Of a stretch of DNA of 64,000 nucleotides, positions 12,966-24,069 are shown in pieces; the stretch's first letter is position 1, and the number at the start of each line of letters is the position of its first letter. The notes beneath the pieces are model-generated. The model was given only the letters and a program-made list of their open reading frames with translations. It was not told the origin of the DNA and ran no database searches. Made by a program: the position numbers and the translations under genes. The DNA comes from Pseudomonas cichorii (lineage in GTDB: Bacteria; Pseudomonadota; Gammaproteobacteria; Pseudomonadales; Pseudomonadaceae), in assembly GCF_018343775.1 (NCBI RefSeq), contig NZ_CP074349.1, positions 1 to 64,000 on the forward strand, given 5' to 3'.

Positions 12966-12974
12966 TGTGGATAA
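12966..12974 (-). promoter_or_regulatory. DnaA box overlapping the start codon of the lauroyltransferase gene
   Basis: Exact TTATCCACA on the minus strand; its complement TGTGGATAA contains the GTG start codon at 12967. A protein bound here would sit on the translation start region of lpxL. Confidence 0.5.
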
Positions 12975-13854
12975 GTTCAAAGGTGCCATGATTGTCGGGG
13001 CGTTGCGGTTGTTTGCCCTGCTGCCCTGGCGTGCCGTGCAATGGGTCGGCACTTCGATTGGCTGGTTGATGTGGAAACTGCCCAACCGTTCCCGTGAAGT
13101 GGCGCGGATCAATCTGTCCAAATGCTTTCCGGAGCTGAACAAGGCTGAGCTGGACCGACTGGTGGGCCGCAGCCTGATGGATATCGGCAAGACCCTGACC
13201 GAAAGTGCCTGCGCCTGGATCTGGCCTGCCCAGAAGTCCATCGACCTGGTGCGTGAAGTCGAAGGCCTCGATGTGCTCAAGGATGCTCTCGCTTCCGGCA
13301 AGGGCGTGGTCGGCATCACCAGCCACCTGGGCAACTGGGAAGTGCTCAACCACTTCTATTGCAGTCAGTGCAAACCGATCATTTTCTATCGTCCGCCCAA
13401 GTTGAAAGCGGTGGACGAACTGCTGCGCAAGCAGCGGGTGCAGTTGGGCAACCGAGTGGCAGCTTCCACCAAAGAGGGCATTCTCAGTGTCATCAAGGAA
13501 GTGCGTAAAGGGGGCTCGGTGGGTATTCCAGCCGATCCGGAGCCGGCAGAGTCGGCCGGTATCTTCGTACCCTTCTGCGGTACCCAGGCACTGACCAGCA
13601 AATTCGTGCCCAACATGCTGGCTGGCGGCAAAGCCGTTGGCGTCTTCCTGCACGCCATGCGCCTGCCGGACGGTTCAGGCTATAAGGTGGTTCTGGAAGC
13701 TGCACCGGAAGACATGTACAGCACCGACACTGAAACCTCGGTGGCAGCCATGAGCAAGGTGGTCGAGAAATATGTGCGGGCTTATCCGAGCCAGTACATG
13801 TGGACCATGAAGCGCTTCAAGAAGCGCCCGGAAGGCGAAGCGCGCTGGTATTGA
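12967..13854 (+). CDS. lpxL: Lipid A biosynthesis lauroyl acyltransferase (LpxL/HtrB family)
   Basis: Inner-membrane enzyme adding a secondary acyl chain to lipid A. The 295-residue protein has an N-terminal hydrophobic anchor and the family's HX4E catalytic box in SHLGNWE near residue 114, plus the conserved GIPADPEP and PSQYMWTMKRFKKRP blocks. It starts at GTG 12967 after GGGAGTG. A REP palindrome lies immediately after the stop and separates it from the convergent trkA. The position next to tag matches the htrB gene PA0011 of P. aeruginosa. Confidence 0.93.
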   Translation: MDKFKGAMIVGALRLFALLPWRAVQWVGTSIGWLMWKLPNRSREVARINLSKCFPELNKAELDRLVGRSLMDIGKTLTESACAWIWPAQKSIDLVREVEGLDVLKDALASGKGVVGITSHLGNWEVLNHFYCSQCKPIIFYRPPKLKAVDELLRKQRVQLGNRVAASTKEGILSVIKEVRKGGSVGIPADPEPAESAGIFVPFCGTQALTSKFVPNMLAGGKAVGVFLHAMRLPDGSGYKVVLEAAPEDMYSTDTETSVAAMSKVVEKYVRAYPSQYMWTMKRFKKRPEGEARWY

Positions 13855-13860
13855 AAAACG

Positions 13861-13888
13861 TGCAGGAGCGAATAAATTCGCTCCTGCA
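13861..13888. repeat. REP-like palindrome between lpxL and trkA
   Basis: TGCAGGAGCGAAT and ATTCGCTCCTGCA form 13-bp perfect arms around a 2-nt centre. It lies 6 bp after the lpxL stop and 1 bp before the trkA stop, so it can act as a shared bidirectional terminator. It belongs to the same AGGAGCGAAT family as the elements at 42647, 46519 and 51557. Confidence 0.85.
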
Positions 13889-13889
13889 A

Positions 13890-15263
13890 TCAGAAGAAGC
13901 TCAACCCTACCTGAAACAGCCGCTCCACATCGCGGATGTATTTTTTATCCACAAGGAACATGATCACGTGGTCGCCGGATTCGATCACCGTGATGTCGTG
14001 GGCGATCAGGACTTCTTCGTCGCGGATGATGGCGCCGATGGTGGTGCCTTGCGGGAGGATAATGTCCCTGATGGCCTTGCCGATGACCTTGCTGGATTTG
14101 GCATCGCCGTGGGCTACGACCTCGATGGCTTCGGCCGCTCCCCGGCGCAGTGAGTGCACGCTGACGATATCGCCGCGCCGCACGTGGGTCAGCAAGGTGC
14201 CGATGGTCGCCAGTTGCGGGCTGACGGCGATATCGATCTCCCCGCCTTGCACCAGGTCCACATAGGCCGGGTTATTGATCAGGGTGACCACTTTGCGCGC
14301 CCCCATCCGCTTGGCCAGCAGCGACGACATGATGTTGGCTTCGTCATCGTTGGTCAGGGCCAGGAACAGGTCGGTATTGCCGATGTTCTCTTCCATCAAC
14401 AGGTCGCGGTCCGAAGAGCTGCCTTGCAGGACCACCGTGCTGTTGAGGGTTTCTGACAGATGACGGCAACGGGCCGGGTTCATCTCGATGATTTTCACCT
14501 GATAACGGCTTTCGATGGCTTCGGCCAGGCGTTCGCCAATGTTGCCGCCACCGGCGATGACGATGCGTTTGTAGCTTTCGTCCAGGCGGCGCATCTCGCC
14601 CATCACGGCGCGAATATGCGCCTTGGCCGCAATGAAGAACACTTCGTCATCGGCTTCGATAACGGTGTCGCCATGGGGCGTGATGGGTCGGTCGCGACGG
14701 AAGATTGCGGCCACGCGGGTGTCGACATTGGGCATGTGGGCCCGCAACTGGCGCAGTTTCTGACCCACCAGCGGCCCGCCGTAATAAGCCCTGACGGCCA
14801 CCAGTTGTGCCTTGCCTTCGGCGAAGTCGATCACCTGAAGGGCGCCGGGGTATTCGACCAGACGCTTGATGTAGTTGGTGACGACCTGTTCCGGGCTGAT
14901 CAATACATCCACCGGAATTGCATCGTTGTCGAACAGGCCGGCGCGGGTCAGGTAAGCCGCTTCACGGACCCGGGCAATCTTGGTCGGCGTGTGGAACAGC
15001 GTGTAGGCCACCTGACAGGCGACCATGTTGGTTTCATCGCTGTTGGTGACGGCCACCAGCATGTCGGCATCATCGGCACCCGCCTGGCGCAGCACTGTGG
15101 GAAACGAGCCTTTGCCCTGTACCGTGCGGATATCCAGGCGGTCGCCCAGGTCACGCAGGCGGTCGCCATCGGTGTCCACTACGGTGATGTCGTTGGCTTC
15201 ACTGGCCAGATGTTCGGCCAGCGTGCCGCCAACCTGCCCTGCACCCAGGATGATGATTTTCAA
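13890..15263 (-). CDS. trkA: Trk system potassium uptake regulatory protein TrkA
   Basis: Peripheral NAD(H)-binding subunit that gates the TrkH/TrkG potassium channels. The 457-residue protein is a tandem of two RCK units, each a Rossmann domain followed by a TrkA-C domain. The first begins [20 protein letters not shown] and the second carries [13 protein letters not shown] near residue 235. It follows rsmB by 14 bp on the same strand. The 3' end contains an exact DnaA box (13945-13953). Confidence 0.97.
   Translation of the reverse strand: MKIIILGAGQVGGTLAEHLASEANDITVVDTDGDRLRDLGDRLDIRTVQGKGSFPTVLRQAGADDADMLVAVTNSDETNMVACQVAYTLFHTPTKIARVREAAYLTRAGLFDNDAIPVDVLISPEQVVTNYIKRLVEYPGALQVIDFAEGKAQLVAVRAYYGGPLVGQKLRQLRAHMPNVDTRVAAIFRRDRPITPHGDTVIEADDEVFFIAAKAHIRAVMGEMRRLDESYKRIVIAGGGNIGERLAEAIESRYQVKIIEMNPARCRHLSETLNSTVVLQGSSSDRDLLMEENIGNTDLFLALTNDDEANIMSSLLAKRMGARKVVTLINNPAYVDLVQGGEIDIAVSPQLATIGTLLTHVRRGDIVSVHSLRRGAAEAIEVVAHGDAKSSKVIGKAIRDIILPQGTTIGAIIRDEEVLIAHDITVIESGDHVIMFLVDKKYIRDVERLFQVGLSFF
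13945..13953 (+). promoter_or_regulatory. DnaA box inside trkA
   Basis: Exact TTATCCACA within the trkA 3' coding region, about 980 bp from the box at the lpxL start. Confidence 0.5.
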
Positions 15264-15277
15264 CTGCTATCTCCCTG

Positions 15278-16600
15278 TCAGACCGACGCTGCGATCTTGA
15301 TCAGTTTGGCGTAATAGAAGCCATCATGCCCACCTTCCTGCGCCAGCAACTGGCGGCCGTGGGGCTGCTTGATGCCTGCAGGTTGCTGGCCGAGCTGTCC
15401 GGCGATGTCCAGCTCACGGGCGCCGGAGGTACGGGCCAGGAAGGCCTCGATCACTTCGGTGTTTTCCGTGGGCAGCGTCGAGCAGGTGGCGTACAACAGA
15501 ATGCCGCCGACTTGCAGCGTCGGCCAGAGCGCATCCAGCAGTTCGCCTTGTAGCGTGGCCAGGGCCGCAATGTCATCGGTCTGACGGGTCAGCTTGATAT
15601 CCGGGTGGCGGCGTATCACGCCGGTTGCCGAGCAAGGTGCATCAAGCAGAATGCGCTGGAAGGGCTTGCCGTCCCACCATTGGGCGGTTTCCCGGGCGTC
15701 GGCTGCGATCAGTTCGGCATCCAGGCCCAGGCGGTCGAGGTTTTCCCGTACGCGCACCATACGCTTGGCTTCCAGATCCACAGCCACCACGCCGTCGAGT
15801 TGCGGCTGCACTTCCAGCAGGTGGCAGGTCTTGCCGCCCGGCGCGCAGCAGGCATCCAGCACACGTTGGCCGGGAGCCAGTTCCAGCAGGTCGGCAGCCA
15901 GTTGCGCGGCTTCATCCTGCACGCTGATCCAGCCTTCGGCAAAACCTGGCAGCGAACGCACATCACCCGGCTCGGCCAGCAGGATGCCGTCCTGGCTGAA
16001 GGTACAGGCAACGGCTTCGATCCCGGCTGCTTTCAACAGCTCAAGGTATTGAGCGCGGCTGTTGTGCCGACGGTTGACCCGCAGGATCATGGGCGGATGC
16101 GCGTTGTTGGCGGCGCAGATGGCTTCCCAATGCTCGGGCCACGCGGCTTTCAGGGCTTTTTGCAGCCAGCGCGGGTGAGCGGTACGCACCACTGGGTCGT
16201 GTTCCAGTTCAGTCAGCAGCGCTTCGCTTTCACGTTGGGCGCGGCGCAGGACCGCATTGAGCAGCGCCTTGGCCCAAGGCTTTTTCAGCTTGTCGGCGCA
16301 ACCGACGGTTTCACCGATGGCGGCGTGGGCGGGAATGCGGCTGTAGAGCAATTGATAAAGCCCGACCAGCAACAGCGCCTCGACATCGGCATCAGCCGCC
16401 TTGAAAGGCTTTTGCAGCAATTTGGCCGCCAGCGCGGACAGGCGTGGCTGCCAGCGTGCGGTGCCGAAGGCCAGGTCCTGGGTCAGGCCCCGATCACGGA
16501 CGTCGACCTTGTCCAGTTGGGTCGGCAACGAACTGTTCAGCGAAGCCTTGCCGCTCAGGACGGCGGCCAAGGCTCTGGCGGCAGCCAGACGCGGGTTCAT
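15278..16600 (-). CDS. rsmB: 16S rRNA (cytosine-967-C5)-methyltransferase RsmB
   Basis: S-adenosylmethionine-dependent enzyme that methylates C967 of 16S rRNA. The 440-residue protein has an N-terminal NusB-like RNA-binding domain (about residues 1-140) and a C-terminal Rossmann methyltransferase with the SAM motif [10 protein letters not shown] and the two catalytic cysteine motifs, DAPCSATG and YATCST. Its start overlaps the fmt stop (ATGA), placing it in fmt-rsmB-trkA. Confidence 0.97.
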   Translation of the reverse strand: MNPRLAAARALAAVLSGKASLNSSLPTQLDKVDVRDRGLTQDLAFGTARWQPRLSALAAKLLQKPFKAADADVEALLLVGLYQLLYSRIPAHAAIGETVGCADKLKKPWAKALLNAVLRRAQRESEALLTELEHDPVVRTAHPRWLQKALKAAWPEHWEAICAANNAHPPMILRVNRRHNSRAQYLELLKAAGIEAVACTFSQDGILLAEPGDVRSLPGFAEGWISVQDEAAQLAADLLELAPGQRVLDACCAPGGKTCHLLEVQPQLDGVVAVDLEAKRMVRVRENLDRLGLDAELIAADARETAQWWDGKPFQRILLDAPCSATGVIRRHPDIKLTRQTDDIAALATLQGELLDALWPTLQVGGILLYATCSTLPTENTEVIEAFLARTSGARELDIAGQLGQQPAGIKQPHGRQLLAQEGGHDGFYYAKLIKIAASV

Positions 16601-17541
16601 TGGCCCAATACCGTGCCGATGGCGAACTTCTCGCGACGGCTGTTGAACAGGTCAGTGAAGTTCAGCGGCTTGCCGCCCGGCAATTGCAGGCGGGTCAGGC
16701 GCAGGGCGCCTTGGCCACAGGCGACGATCAGGCCGTCCTTGCTGGCACCGAGTATCGTGCCCGGTGCGCCCTGCCCTTCGGCAAGGCTGGCGGCCAGTAC
16801 CTTGATGGCTTCTTCATTCAAGGTGCTGTGGCAGATAGGCCACGGATTGAAGGCGCGGATCAGGCGTTCCAGCTCGTCTGCCGGTCGGCTCCAATCGATG
16901 CGTGCCTCGTCCTTGTTCAATTTGTGAGCATATGTGGCGAGCGTATCGTCCTGCACTTCGCCAACCAGCGAACCCTCGGCCAGACCGGCCACGGCTTGCA
17001 ATACGGCAGGCGGGCCGAGTTCGGCAAGGCGATCATGCAAGGTGCCGCCGGTGTCTTCTGCCGTGATCGGCGTGGTGACCTTGAGCAGCATCGGGCCGGT
17101 ATCCAGGCCGGCTTCCATGCGCATGACGGTCACGCCGCTTTCGGCATCGCCAGCCTGCACGGCCCGCTGGATCGGCGCTGCACCGCGCCAGCGTGGCAGC
17201 AAGGATGCATGGCTGTTGATGCAGCCCAGACGAGGAATATCCAGCACCACTTGCGGCAGGATCAGGCCATAAGCGACCACCACCATAAGGTCGGGCTTGA
17301 GCTCGGCCAGCTCCTGCTGAGCGGCTGCGTCACGCAGGGTTGGCGGTTGCAGCACCTGCAGGCCATGCTGTAGCGCCAGTTGCTTGACCGGGCTTGGCAT
17401 CAGCTTCTGTCCACGACCGGCCGGGCGATCAGGCTGGGTATAGACCGCGATGATCTGATGAGGGCTGTCCAGCAGGGCCTTCAAGTGTTCGGCGGCAAAT
17501 TCCGGAGTACCGGCGAAGACGATGCGCAGTGGCTCGGTCAT
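16597..17541 (-). CDS. fmt: Methionyl-tRNA formyltransferase
   Basis: Formylates initiator Met-tRNA using 10-formyltetrahydrofolate. Start [20 protein letters not shown] at 17541 gives 314 residues, the usual length; the further open frame upstream runs through a hairpin and is not coding. The formyltransferase motif region [20 protein letters not shown] is present near residue 105. It lies 55 bp downstream of def, with a terminator hairpin between them. Confidence 0.97.
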   Translation of the reverse strand: MTEPLRIVFAGTPEFAAEHLKALLDSPHQIIAVYTQPDRPAGRGQKLMPSPVKQLALQHGLQVLQPPTLRDAAAQQELAELKPDLMVVVAYGLILPQVVLDIPRLGCINSHASLLPRWRGAAPIQRAVQAGDAESGVTVMRMEAGLDTGPMLLKVTTPITAEDTGGTLHDRLAELGPPAVLQAVAGLAEGSLVGEVQDDTLATYAHKLNKDEARIDWSRPADELERLIRAFNPWPICHSTLNEEAIKVLAASLAEGQGAPGTILGASKDGLIVACGQGALRLTRLQLPGGKPLNFTDLFNSRREKFAIGTVLGQ

Positions 17542-17560
17542 GGGCTTCTCGTTGTGTAAA

Positions 17561-17586
17561 AAAGAAAAGGCCCTCACAGGCCTTTT
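17561..17586 (-). terminator. Intrinsic-terminator-like hairpin between def and fmt
   Basis: On the minus strand, AAAAGGCC and GGCCTTTT form an 8-bp stem around a 6-nt loop, continuing into CTTTTTTA. It starts 11 bp after the def stop and 20 bp upstream of the fmt start. It would partly uncouple fmt from def transcription or require readthrough. Confidence 0.65.
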
Positions 17587-17596
17587 GGGTGATGGA

Positions 17597-18103
17597 TCAA
17601 GCGTTCTGTCTGTGCTGTTTTTCCAGCTTTTTCTTGATCCGGTCACGCTTCAGATTGGAGAGGTAGTCGACGAACAGCTTGCCGTTCAGGTGATCGCATT
17701 CATGCTGGATGCAGACGGCGAGCAAACCTTCGGCAACCAGTTCGTAAGGCTTGCCGTCACGGTCCAGAGCCTTGATACGAACCTTTACGGGGCGGTCGAC
17801 GTTTTCATAGAACCCGGGCACCGAGAGGCAGCCTTCCTGATACTGATCCATGTCTTCGGTCAGCATTTCGATTTCGGGGTTGATGAAGACGCGAGGCTCG
17901 GAGCGATCTTCGCTCAGGTCCATCACGACCACGCGCTTGTGGACGTTGACCTGGGTCGCTGCCAGACCGATGCCTGGGGCCTCGTACATGGTTTCAAACA
18001 TGTCGTCGACCAACTGGCGTATGCCGTCGTCTACTATCGCCACAGGTTTGGCGATGGTGCGCAGGCGCGAATCGGGAAATTCGAGAATGTTTAGAATGGC
18101 CAT
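17597..18103 (-). CDS. def: Peptide deformylase
   Basis: Metalloenzyme that removes the N-formyl group from nascent proteins, completing the cycle begun by Fmt. The start [20 protein letters not shown] at 18103 gives 168 residues, the standard length. All three motifs are present: [16 protein letters not shown] and the metal-binding QHECDHLNG. Divergent from the LysM gene across about 130 bp. Confidence 0.98.
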   Translation of the reverse strand: MAILNILEFPDSRLRTIAKPVAIVDDGIRQLVDDMFETMYEAPGIGLAATQVNVHKRVVVMDLSEDRSEPRVFINPEIEMLTEDMDQYQEGCLSVPGFYENVDRPVKVRIKALDRDGKPYELVAEGLLAVCIQHECDHLNGKLFVDYLSNLKRDRIKKKLEKQHRQNA

Positions 18104-18232
18104 ATACGTAAGGGCTGCACTGTAGGGTAAAGTCAAAATCGGCTGCCAGGCTTGAAACGTCAAAGCAGACAGCTATATGAGACTGATGGGACTTATGTTT
18201 ACGCGAGACAACATGATAAAGGGATTCACCGC

Positions 18233-19258
18233 ATGAGGAAATCACTACTCGCCCTGCTGCTTTTGACTGCCAGCGGTCTTGCTCAGGCGCAAGTGCAACT
18301 CAAGGAAGGCCACCCGCAGAGTTATACCGTCGTTGCCGGTGACACACTTTGGGATATTTCCGGCAAATTCTTGCGCGAACCATGGAAATGGCGCGAGCTA
18401 TGGCGAGCCAATCCCCAGGTGCGCGATCCCGACCTCATCTATCCCGGCGACTCGCTTTCGCTGATCTACATCGATGGTCAGCCTCGTGTGGTGCTCAACC
18501 GCGCCGAATCCCGCGGCACCATCAAATTGTCACCGCGTGTGCGCAGCACGCCGACGATCGAAGCGATCCCGAGCATTCCGCTGGGCGCCATCAATGCGTT
18601 CCTGATCAGTAACCGTATCGTCGACGACACCGACCAGTTCAACAAAGCCCCTTACATCGTTGCAGGCAATGCCGAACGCGTACTCAGCGGCGGAGGCGAC
18701 CGCATTTATGTGCGCGGCAATCTGGACCCTGATCAGATGAGCTACGGGATCTTCCGCCAAGGCAAGGTCTATACCGATCCGGCTACCAAGGAAGTGCTGG
18801 GCATCAATGCCGACGATATCGGCGGCGGTGAGGTCGTTGCCACCGAAGGTGATGTTTCTACCCTGTTGTTGCAGCGCTCTACCCAGGAAGTGCGTCTGGG
18901 CGACCGCCTGTTCACCAGTGAAGAGCGGGCAATCAATTCGACGTTCCTGCCCAGCTCGCCACAGAACGCCATCGAAGGTCTGATTCTCGATGTGCCCCGA
19001 GGCGTGACCCAGGTCGGCGTCTACGACGTGGTGACGCTCAACAAAGGCCGACGTGACGGTCTGGTCGAAGGCAATGTGCTGGCGATTTTCAAGACCGGCG
19101 AAACGGTCCGCGACCGGGTGACCGGCGAGCAGGTGAAAATTCCCGACGAGCGCTCCGGGCTGCTGATGGTTTTCCGCACTTATGAAAAGCTCAGTTACGC
19201 CTTGGTCCTGCACGCGAACCGATCTTTGGCCATTATGGACAAGGTCCGTAACCCCTGA
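18233..19258 (+). CDS. tsaP: LysM peptidoglycan-binding protein (TsaP-like)
   Basis: Secreted protein with a cleavable signal peptide (MRKSLLALLLLTASGLAQAQ) and a LysM domain at about residues 30-80 (YTVVAGDTLWDISGKFL, NPDLIYPGD-type ending), followed by a long C-terminal domain. The start at 18233 gives 341 residues, equal to P. aeruginosa PA0020. That family includes TsaP, which anchors the type IV pilus secretin to peptidoglycan; I infer that role by family and position between def and dprA, and the gene symbol is tentative. Confidence 0.85.
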   Translation: MRKSLLALLLLTASGLAQAQVQLKEGHPQSYTVVAGDTLWDISGKFLREPWKWRELWRANPQVRDPDLIYPGDSLSLIYIDGQPRVVLNRAESRGTIKLSPRVRSTPTIEAIPSIPLGAINAFLISNRIVDDTDQFNKAPYIVAGNAERVLSGGGDRIYVRGNLDPDQMSYGIFRQGKVYTDPATKEVLGINADDIGGGEVVATEGDVSTLLLQRSTQEVRLGDRLFTSEERAINSTFLPSSPQNAIEGLILDVPRGVTQVGVYDVVTLNKGRRDGLVEGNVLAIFKTGETVRDRVTGEQVKIPDERSGLLMVFRTYEKLSYALVLHANRSLAIMDKVRNP

Positions 19259-19327
19259 GGCTCTGTCTCAGGCCTGATACAGGTTTTTCCACCGGACTTT
19301 TCACTTATCAAATTGTTGTCAACAGAG

Positions 19328-19336
19328 TTATCCACA
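19328..19336 (+). promoter_or_regulatory. DnaA box upstream of dprA
   Basis: Exact TTATCCACA followed by GG, in the 123-bp gap between the LysM gene and dprA, 46 bp before the dprA ATG. A promoter-proximal position for a replication-linked or competence gene is plausible for regulation. Confidence 0.6.
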
Positions 19337-19381
19337 GGTTTGCCCACCTTCTGAAGTGGGTTATGGATCAAGGACGATCTT

Positions 19382-20497
19382 ATGCCGCTGTTTGAAAAAG
19401 CTGTTCCTTCGCCTGCCGAACTGGAAGCGCGTCTGCGTTTGCATCGCTTGCCGGAGGTAGGGCCCAAGCGCTTTTCCAGACTCATCGATGCCTTCGGTTC
19501 CGCTTCGGCTGCCCTCTCTGCACCTGCCAGTGCATGGCGCGCATTGGGGCTGCCGACGGCCTGTGCCGAAGCCCGGCGCGACCCGCTGGTGCGTGACGGA
19601 GCCAGTGCCGCAATGGCTTGGCTTGAGCATGAGGACCAGCATTTATTGATGTGGGACGACCCTGGCTACCCGGCACTGCTTGCTGAAATCGCCGACCCAC
19701 CGCCTCTGTTATTCATCGCTGGCAACCCTTCGATTCTTGAGCGACCTCAGTTGGGAATGGTTGGCAGTCGTCGTGCCTCGAAGCCGGGAATGGACATCGC
19801 CGCAGCTTTTGCCCGAAGCCTGGCGGGTGCCGGTTTTGTCATCACCAGCGGTCTGGCGTTGGGAATCGACGGTGCTGCGCATCAGGGTGCCCTTGACGTT
19901 GGCGGAGCCACAATCGGCGTGCTGGGCACGGGGCTCGAAAAACTTTATCCACAGCGCCATCGACACCTGGCCGCGCAGATGATTGCCCAGGGCAGCGCGG
20001 TGATTTCCGAGTTTCCGCTGGATGCCGGACCACAGGCCAGCAACTTCCCGCGCCGCAACCGGATCATCAGCGGGCTGTCTCTGGGTGTGCTGGTGGTGGA
20101 GGCCAGTGTGGGCAGTGGTTCGTTGATTACGGCGCGACTGGCGGCCGAGTATGGTCGAGAGGTCTATGCCATTCCCGGCTCCATCCATCATCCCGGTGCC
20201 CGTGGTTGTCATCAGCTGATCCGCGATGGCGCGGTGCTGGTGGAAACCGTTGACCATATTCTCGAAGCGCTGCAGCACTGGCATCGCCTGGCACCCGAGG
20301 CTTCCAAACCAGAGCAACCGGCCTCTTCTTCAAAACACCCCTTGCTGAAGATCCTGCATGCTGCGCCGCATACCAGCGAGGCACTTGCAGCGGCCAGTGA
20401 ATGGCCGTTGCCTCGGGTGCTTGCAGCCCTGACCGAACTGGAACTGAACGGAATGATCAGCAATGAAGCCGGACGATGGTTCGCACGGGCACCCTGA
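19382..20497 (+). CDS. dprA: DNA-processing protein DprA (Smf)
   Basis: Binds incoming single-stranded DNA and loads RecA during transformation. The 371-residue protein has an N-terminal SAM-like domain, the central Rossmann fold with [10 protein letters not shown] and the [16 protein letters not shown] motif (about residues 120-165), and a C-terminal winged-helix domain. It precedes tsaC by about 40 bp. A DnaA box is located in the coding region at 19945-19953. Confidence 0.95.
   Translation: MPLFEKAVPSPAELEARLRLHRLPEVGPKRFSRLIDAFGSASAALSAPASAWRALGLPTACAEARRDPLVRDGASAAMAWLEHEDQHLLMWDDPGYPALLAEIADPPPLLFIAGNPSILERPQLGMVGSRRASKPGMDIAAAFARSLAGAGFVITSGLALGIDGAAHQGALDVGGATIGVLGTGLEKLYPQRHRHLAAQMIAQGSAVISEFPLDAGPQASNFPRRNRIISGLSLGVLVVEASVGSGSLITARLAAEYGREVYAIPGSIHHPGARGCHQLIRDGAVLVETVDHILEALQHWHRLAPEASKPEQPASSSKHPLLKILHAAPHTSEALAAASEWPLPRVLAALTELELNGMISNEAGRWFARAP
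19945..19953 (+). promoter_or_regulatory. DnaA box inside dprA
   Basis: Exact TTATCCACA within dprA, 617 bp from the copy upstream of the gene. Confidence 0.5.
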
Positions 20498-20535
20498 GGT
20501 TAAACTGCCCGGCAAGATTTAGCGGAGATACATCA

Positions 20536-21093
20536 ATGGTCAGCAGTTGGCGTGTGCAGCAAGCCGCTCGAGATATTCGTGCCGGAGCGGTGATTGCCTA
20601 TCCAACCGAGGCAGTCTGGGGACTTGGTTGCGATCCGTGGGATGAAGAAGCGGTTTATCGTCTGCTGGCGATCAAATCGCGGCCTGTGGATAAAGGGCTG
20701 ATTCTCATCGCCGACAACATCCGTCAGTTCGACTTTCTGTTCGAGGACTTCCCCGAGCAGTGGATCGACCGCATGGCCAGCACCTGGCCGGGTCCCAACA
20801 CCTGGCTGGTGCCGCATCAGAACCTGCTGCCCGAGTGGATCACCGGTGTGCATGAAACCGTGGCCCTGCGCGTGACCGATCACCCGACCGTGCGTGAGCT
20901 GTGTGCTCTGGTCGGCCCCCTGATTTCCACCTCTGCCAACCCTGCCGGTCGCCCCGCTGCCCGCACGCGTCTTCGCGTGGAGCAATATTTCCGTGGGCAG
21001 ATCGATCTGGTGCTCGGCGGCAGCCTGGGCGGTCGCCGAAACCCCAGTGTCATTCGAGATATCGAGACCGGCCAGGTGGTGCGACCCGGTTAA
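20536..21093 (+). CDS. tsaC: L-threonylcarbamoyladenylate synthase (Sua5/YrdC/TsaC family)
   Basis: Makes threonylcarbamoyl-AMP from threonine, bicarbonate and ATP for the t6A37 modification of ANN-decoding tRNAs. Start ATG 20536 ([20 protein letters not shown]) gives 185 residues, the single-domain YrdC length; the upstream frame overlaps dprA and is not family-like. Substrate-binding segments [22 protein letters not shown] and STSANPAG are visible. Its stop overlaps that of the convergent qor gene. Confidence 0.95.
   Translation: MVSSWRVQQAARDIRAGAVIAYPTEAVWGLGCDPWDEEAVYRLLAIKSRPVDKGLILIADNIRQFDFLFEDFPEQWIDRMASTWPGPNTWLVPHQNLLPEWITGVHETVALRVTDHPTVRELCALVGPLISTSANPAGRPAARTRLRVEQYFRGQIDLVLGGSLGGRRNPSVIRDIETGQVVRPG
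20685..20693 (-). promoter_or_regulatory. DnaA box inside tsaC
   Basis: Exact TTATCCACA on the minus strand within tsaC, near codon 51. Confidence 0.5.
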
Positions 21094-22067
21094 GGAATCA
21101 GAATCGTCGATCCCGTGGTGCGCCGTGCCGACAGTTCGATCTGCGCCTGGGCGGCGTCCTTCAGGGCGTATTGCTGGATATCGTTGAGCTTGATCTTGCC
21201 GCTGGCGAGCATGTTGAACAGGTCATCGGCCATCGCTTGCAGGTTCTGCGCGTTGTTGGCGTAGCTGCCCAGGGTCGGGCGGGTCACGTAAAGCGAACCC
21301 TTCTGCGCCAGAATCCCCAGATTCACGCCTGAAACCGGACCGGAGGCATTGCCGAAGCTGACCAGCAGACCGCGAGGTGCCACGCAGTCGAGGGAGGTCA
21401 GCCACGTGTCCTGGCCGACGCCGTCGTAGACCACCGGGCACTTCTTGCCTTCGGTCAGTTCCAGTACCCGGCTGGCCACGTTTTCATGGCTATAGTCGAT
21501 GGTTTCCCACGCACCCAGGGCTTTGGCGTGCTCGGCCTTTTCCGGTGAGCTGACGGTGCCGATCAGGTTTGCTCCCAGAGCTTTCGCCCATTGGCAGGCC
21601 AGCGAACCTACGCCACCGGCAGCAGCGTGGAACAGAAAGGTTTCGCCGGGTTTGACCAGATAAGTCTGGCGCAGCAGGTATTGCACTGTCAGGCCTTTGA
21701 GCATGACGGCTGCCGCCTGCTCGAAGCTGATGGAATCGGGCAGCTTCACCAGATTGGCCTCGGGCAGTACATGCAACTCGCTGTAGCCGCCCAGCGGGCC
21801 TGTGCCATAAGCCACACGGTCGCCCACCTGAAAGCGCGTCACTTCGTTGCCGATGGCCTCGACAATGCCCGCGCCTTCCGTGCCAAGCCCCGAAGGAAGC
21901 GAGGGTGCCGGATAAAGGCCGCTGCGGTAATAGGTATCGATAAAATTCAGGCCAATGGCCTTGTTGCGAACCACGACCTCTTGCGGGCCGGGTTGGGCCG
22001 GCTCGAAGTCGACATATTCAAGAACTTCGGGTCCTCCGACAGTGCTGAACTGGATACGCTTTGCCAT
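21090..22067 (-). CDS. qor: NADPH:quinone oxidoreductase (zinc-independent MDR family)
   Basis: Predicted NADPH-dependent one-electron quinone reductase of the medium-chain dehydrogenase superfamily. The 325-residue protein shows the GroES-like N-terminal half with [13 protein letters not shown] and the nucleotide-binding [18 protein letters not shown] near residue 148. The structural zinc loop of alcohol dehydrogenases is absent. Convergent with tsaC, with overlapping stop codons; divergent from hemF. Confidence 0.92.
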   Translation of the reverse strand: MAKRIQFSTVGGPEVLEYVDFEPAQPGPQEVVVRNKAIGLNFIDTYYRSGLYPAPSLPSGLGTEGAGIVEAIGNEVTRFQVGDRVAYGTGPLGGYSELHVLPEANLVKLPDSISFEQAAAVMLKGLTVQYLLRQTYLVKPGETFLFHAAAGGVGSLACQWAKALGANLIGTVSSPEKAEHAKALGAWETIDYSHENVASRVLELTEGKKCPVVYDGVGQDTWLTSLDCVAPRGLLVSFGNASGPVSGVNLGILAQKGSLYVTRPTLGSYANNAQNLQAMADDLFNMLASGKIKLNDIQQYALKDAAQAQIELSARRTTGSTILIP

Positions 22068-22215
22068 TTGCTATCTCCATGCTGAAACGAATCGTCAGAT
22101 AGGCTATCGGACTCCTTCAAGTGATTCTCGTCAACTGCGAAGGCAGGTCGGCCAGTGGTATGCTACGCGCCAATTTGCCTGTACCCCTTGGCATTCGGGG
22201 GGCTCAGCCGTTTGA

Positions 22216-23148
<933 letters not shown>

Positions 23149-23164
23149 CATAGCCCTGATTTTT

Positions 23165-23203
23165 GTGGGAGCGGATTTATCCGCGAATGAATGCGTTCCT
23201 ACA
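23165..23203. repeat. REP-like element between hemF and aroE
   Basis: GTGGGAGCGGATTTATCCGC contains the palindrome GCGGAT-TT-ATCCGC, followed 11 nt later by GTTCCTAC complementary to the leading GTGGGAG-type arm with mismatches. This is a different subtype from the AGGAGCGAAT elements in this window and the only one between co-directional genes. Confidence 0.7.
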
Positions 23204-23244
23204 CAGACCTGCACCGGGCGATAAACACATCAACAGGAACACAA

Positions 23245-24069
23245 ATGGACCAGTACGTCGTATTCGGTAATCCCATCGGCCACAGCAAGTCGCCATTGAT
23301 CCACAGCCTGTTCGCCAGGCAGACAGAGCAGCAACTGGATTACCAAACCGCGCTGGCGCCACTGGATGACTTCACGGCCTTCGCCCGGAATTTTTTCCAG
23401 ACTGGTCGCGGAGCCAATGTGACGGTGCCGTTCAAGGAAGAAGCTTATCGCCTGGCTGACAGCCTGACCCAACGTGCCCGGCGCGCAGGTGCCGTGAATA
23501 CCTTGAGCAAGCAGGCCGATGGCACGTTATTGGGGGATAACACCGATGGCGCCGGGCTGGTGCGTGATCTGACGGTCAATTACGGTGTCAGCCTGCAAGG
23601 CCAGCGTATCCTGCTGCTCGGTGCCGGTGGCGCTGTTCGGGGGGCTCTGGAACCGTTGCTCGCGCAGAAACCTGCTGCACTGGTGATTGCCAATCGGACA
23701 GTGGAAAAAGCCGAAAACCTGGCTCAGCTCTTTACCGACCTCGGTCCGGTATTCGCCAGCGGTTACGACTGGCTGGAAGAATCGGTCGACCTGATTATCA
23801 ACGCCACCTCCGCCAGCCTCTCGGGCGAGTTGCCGCCGATTGCCCCCAGCCTGATCCAGTCGGGTCATACCTTCTGCTACGACATGATGTACGGCAAGGA
23901 GCCGACCGCCTTCTGTCGCTGGGCGAGCGAACACGGCGCAGCCCAGGCTGTGGATGGCCTGGGTATGCTTGTGGAACAGGCTGCCGAAGCCTTCCTGCTA
24001 TGGCGCGGCGTGCGGCCGGATTCCACGCAGGTCCTGGCCGAAATGCGGCGGCAGTTGGCGAGCGCCTAA
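23245..24069 (+). CDS. aroE: Shikimate dehydrogenase
   Basis: NADP-dependent reduction of 3-dehydroshikimate to shikimate in aromatic amino acid synthesis. ATG 23245 ([20 protein letters not shown]) gives 274 residues; the longer open frame covers the REP element and is rejected. Substrate motif NPIGHSKSP, catalytic NVTVPFK (Lys near 65), DNTDGAG and the nucleotide-binding GAGGAVRG are all present. The stop codon overlaps that of the convergent sulP gene. Confidence 0.98.
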   Translation: MDQYVVFGNPIGHSKSPLIHSLFARQTEQQLDYQTALAPLDDFTAFARNFFQTGRGANVTVPFKEEAYRLADSLTQRARRAGAVNTLSKQADGTLLGDNTDGAGLVRDLTVNYGVSLQGQRILLLGAGGAVRGALEPLLAQKPAALVIANRTVEKAENLAQLFTDLGPVFASGYDWLEESVDLIINATSASLSGELPPIAPSLIQSGHTFCYDMMYGKEPTAFCRWASEHGAAQAVDGLGMLVEQAAEAFLLWRGVRPDSTQVLAEMRRQLASA

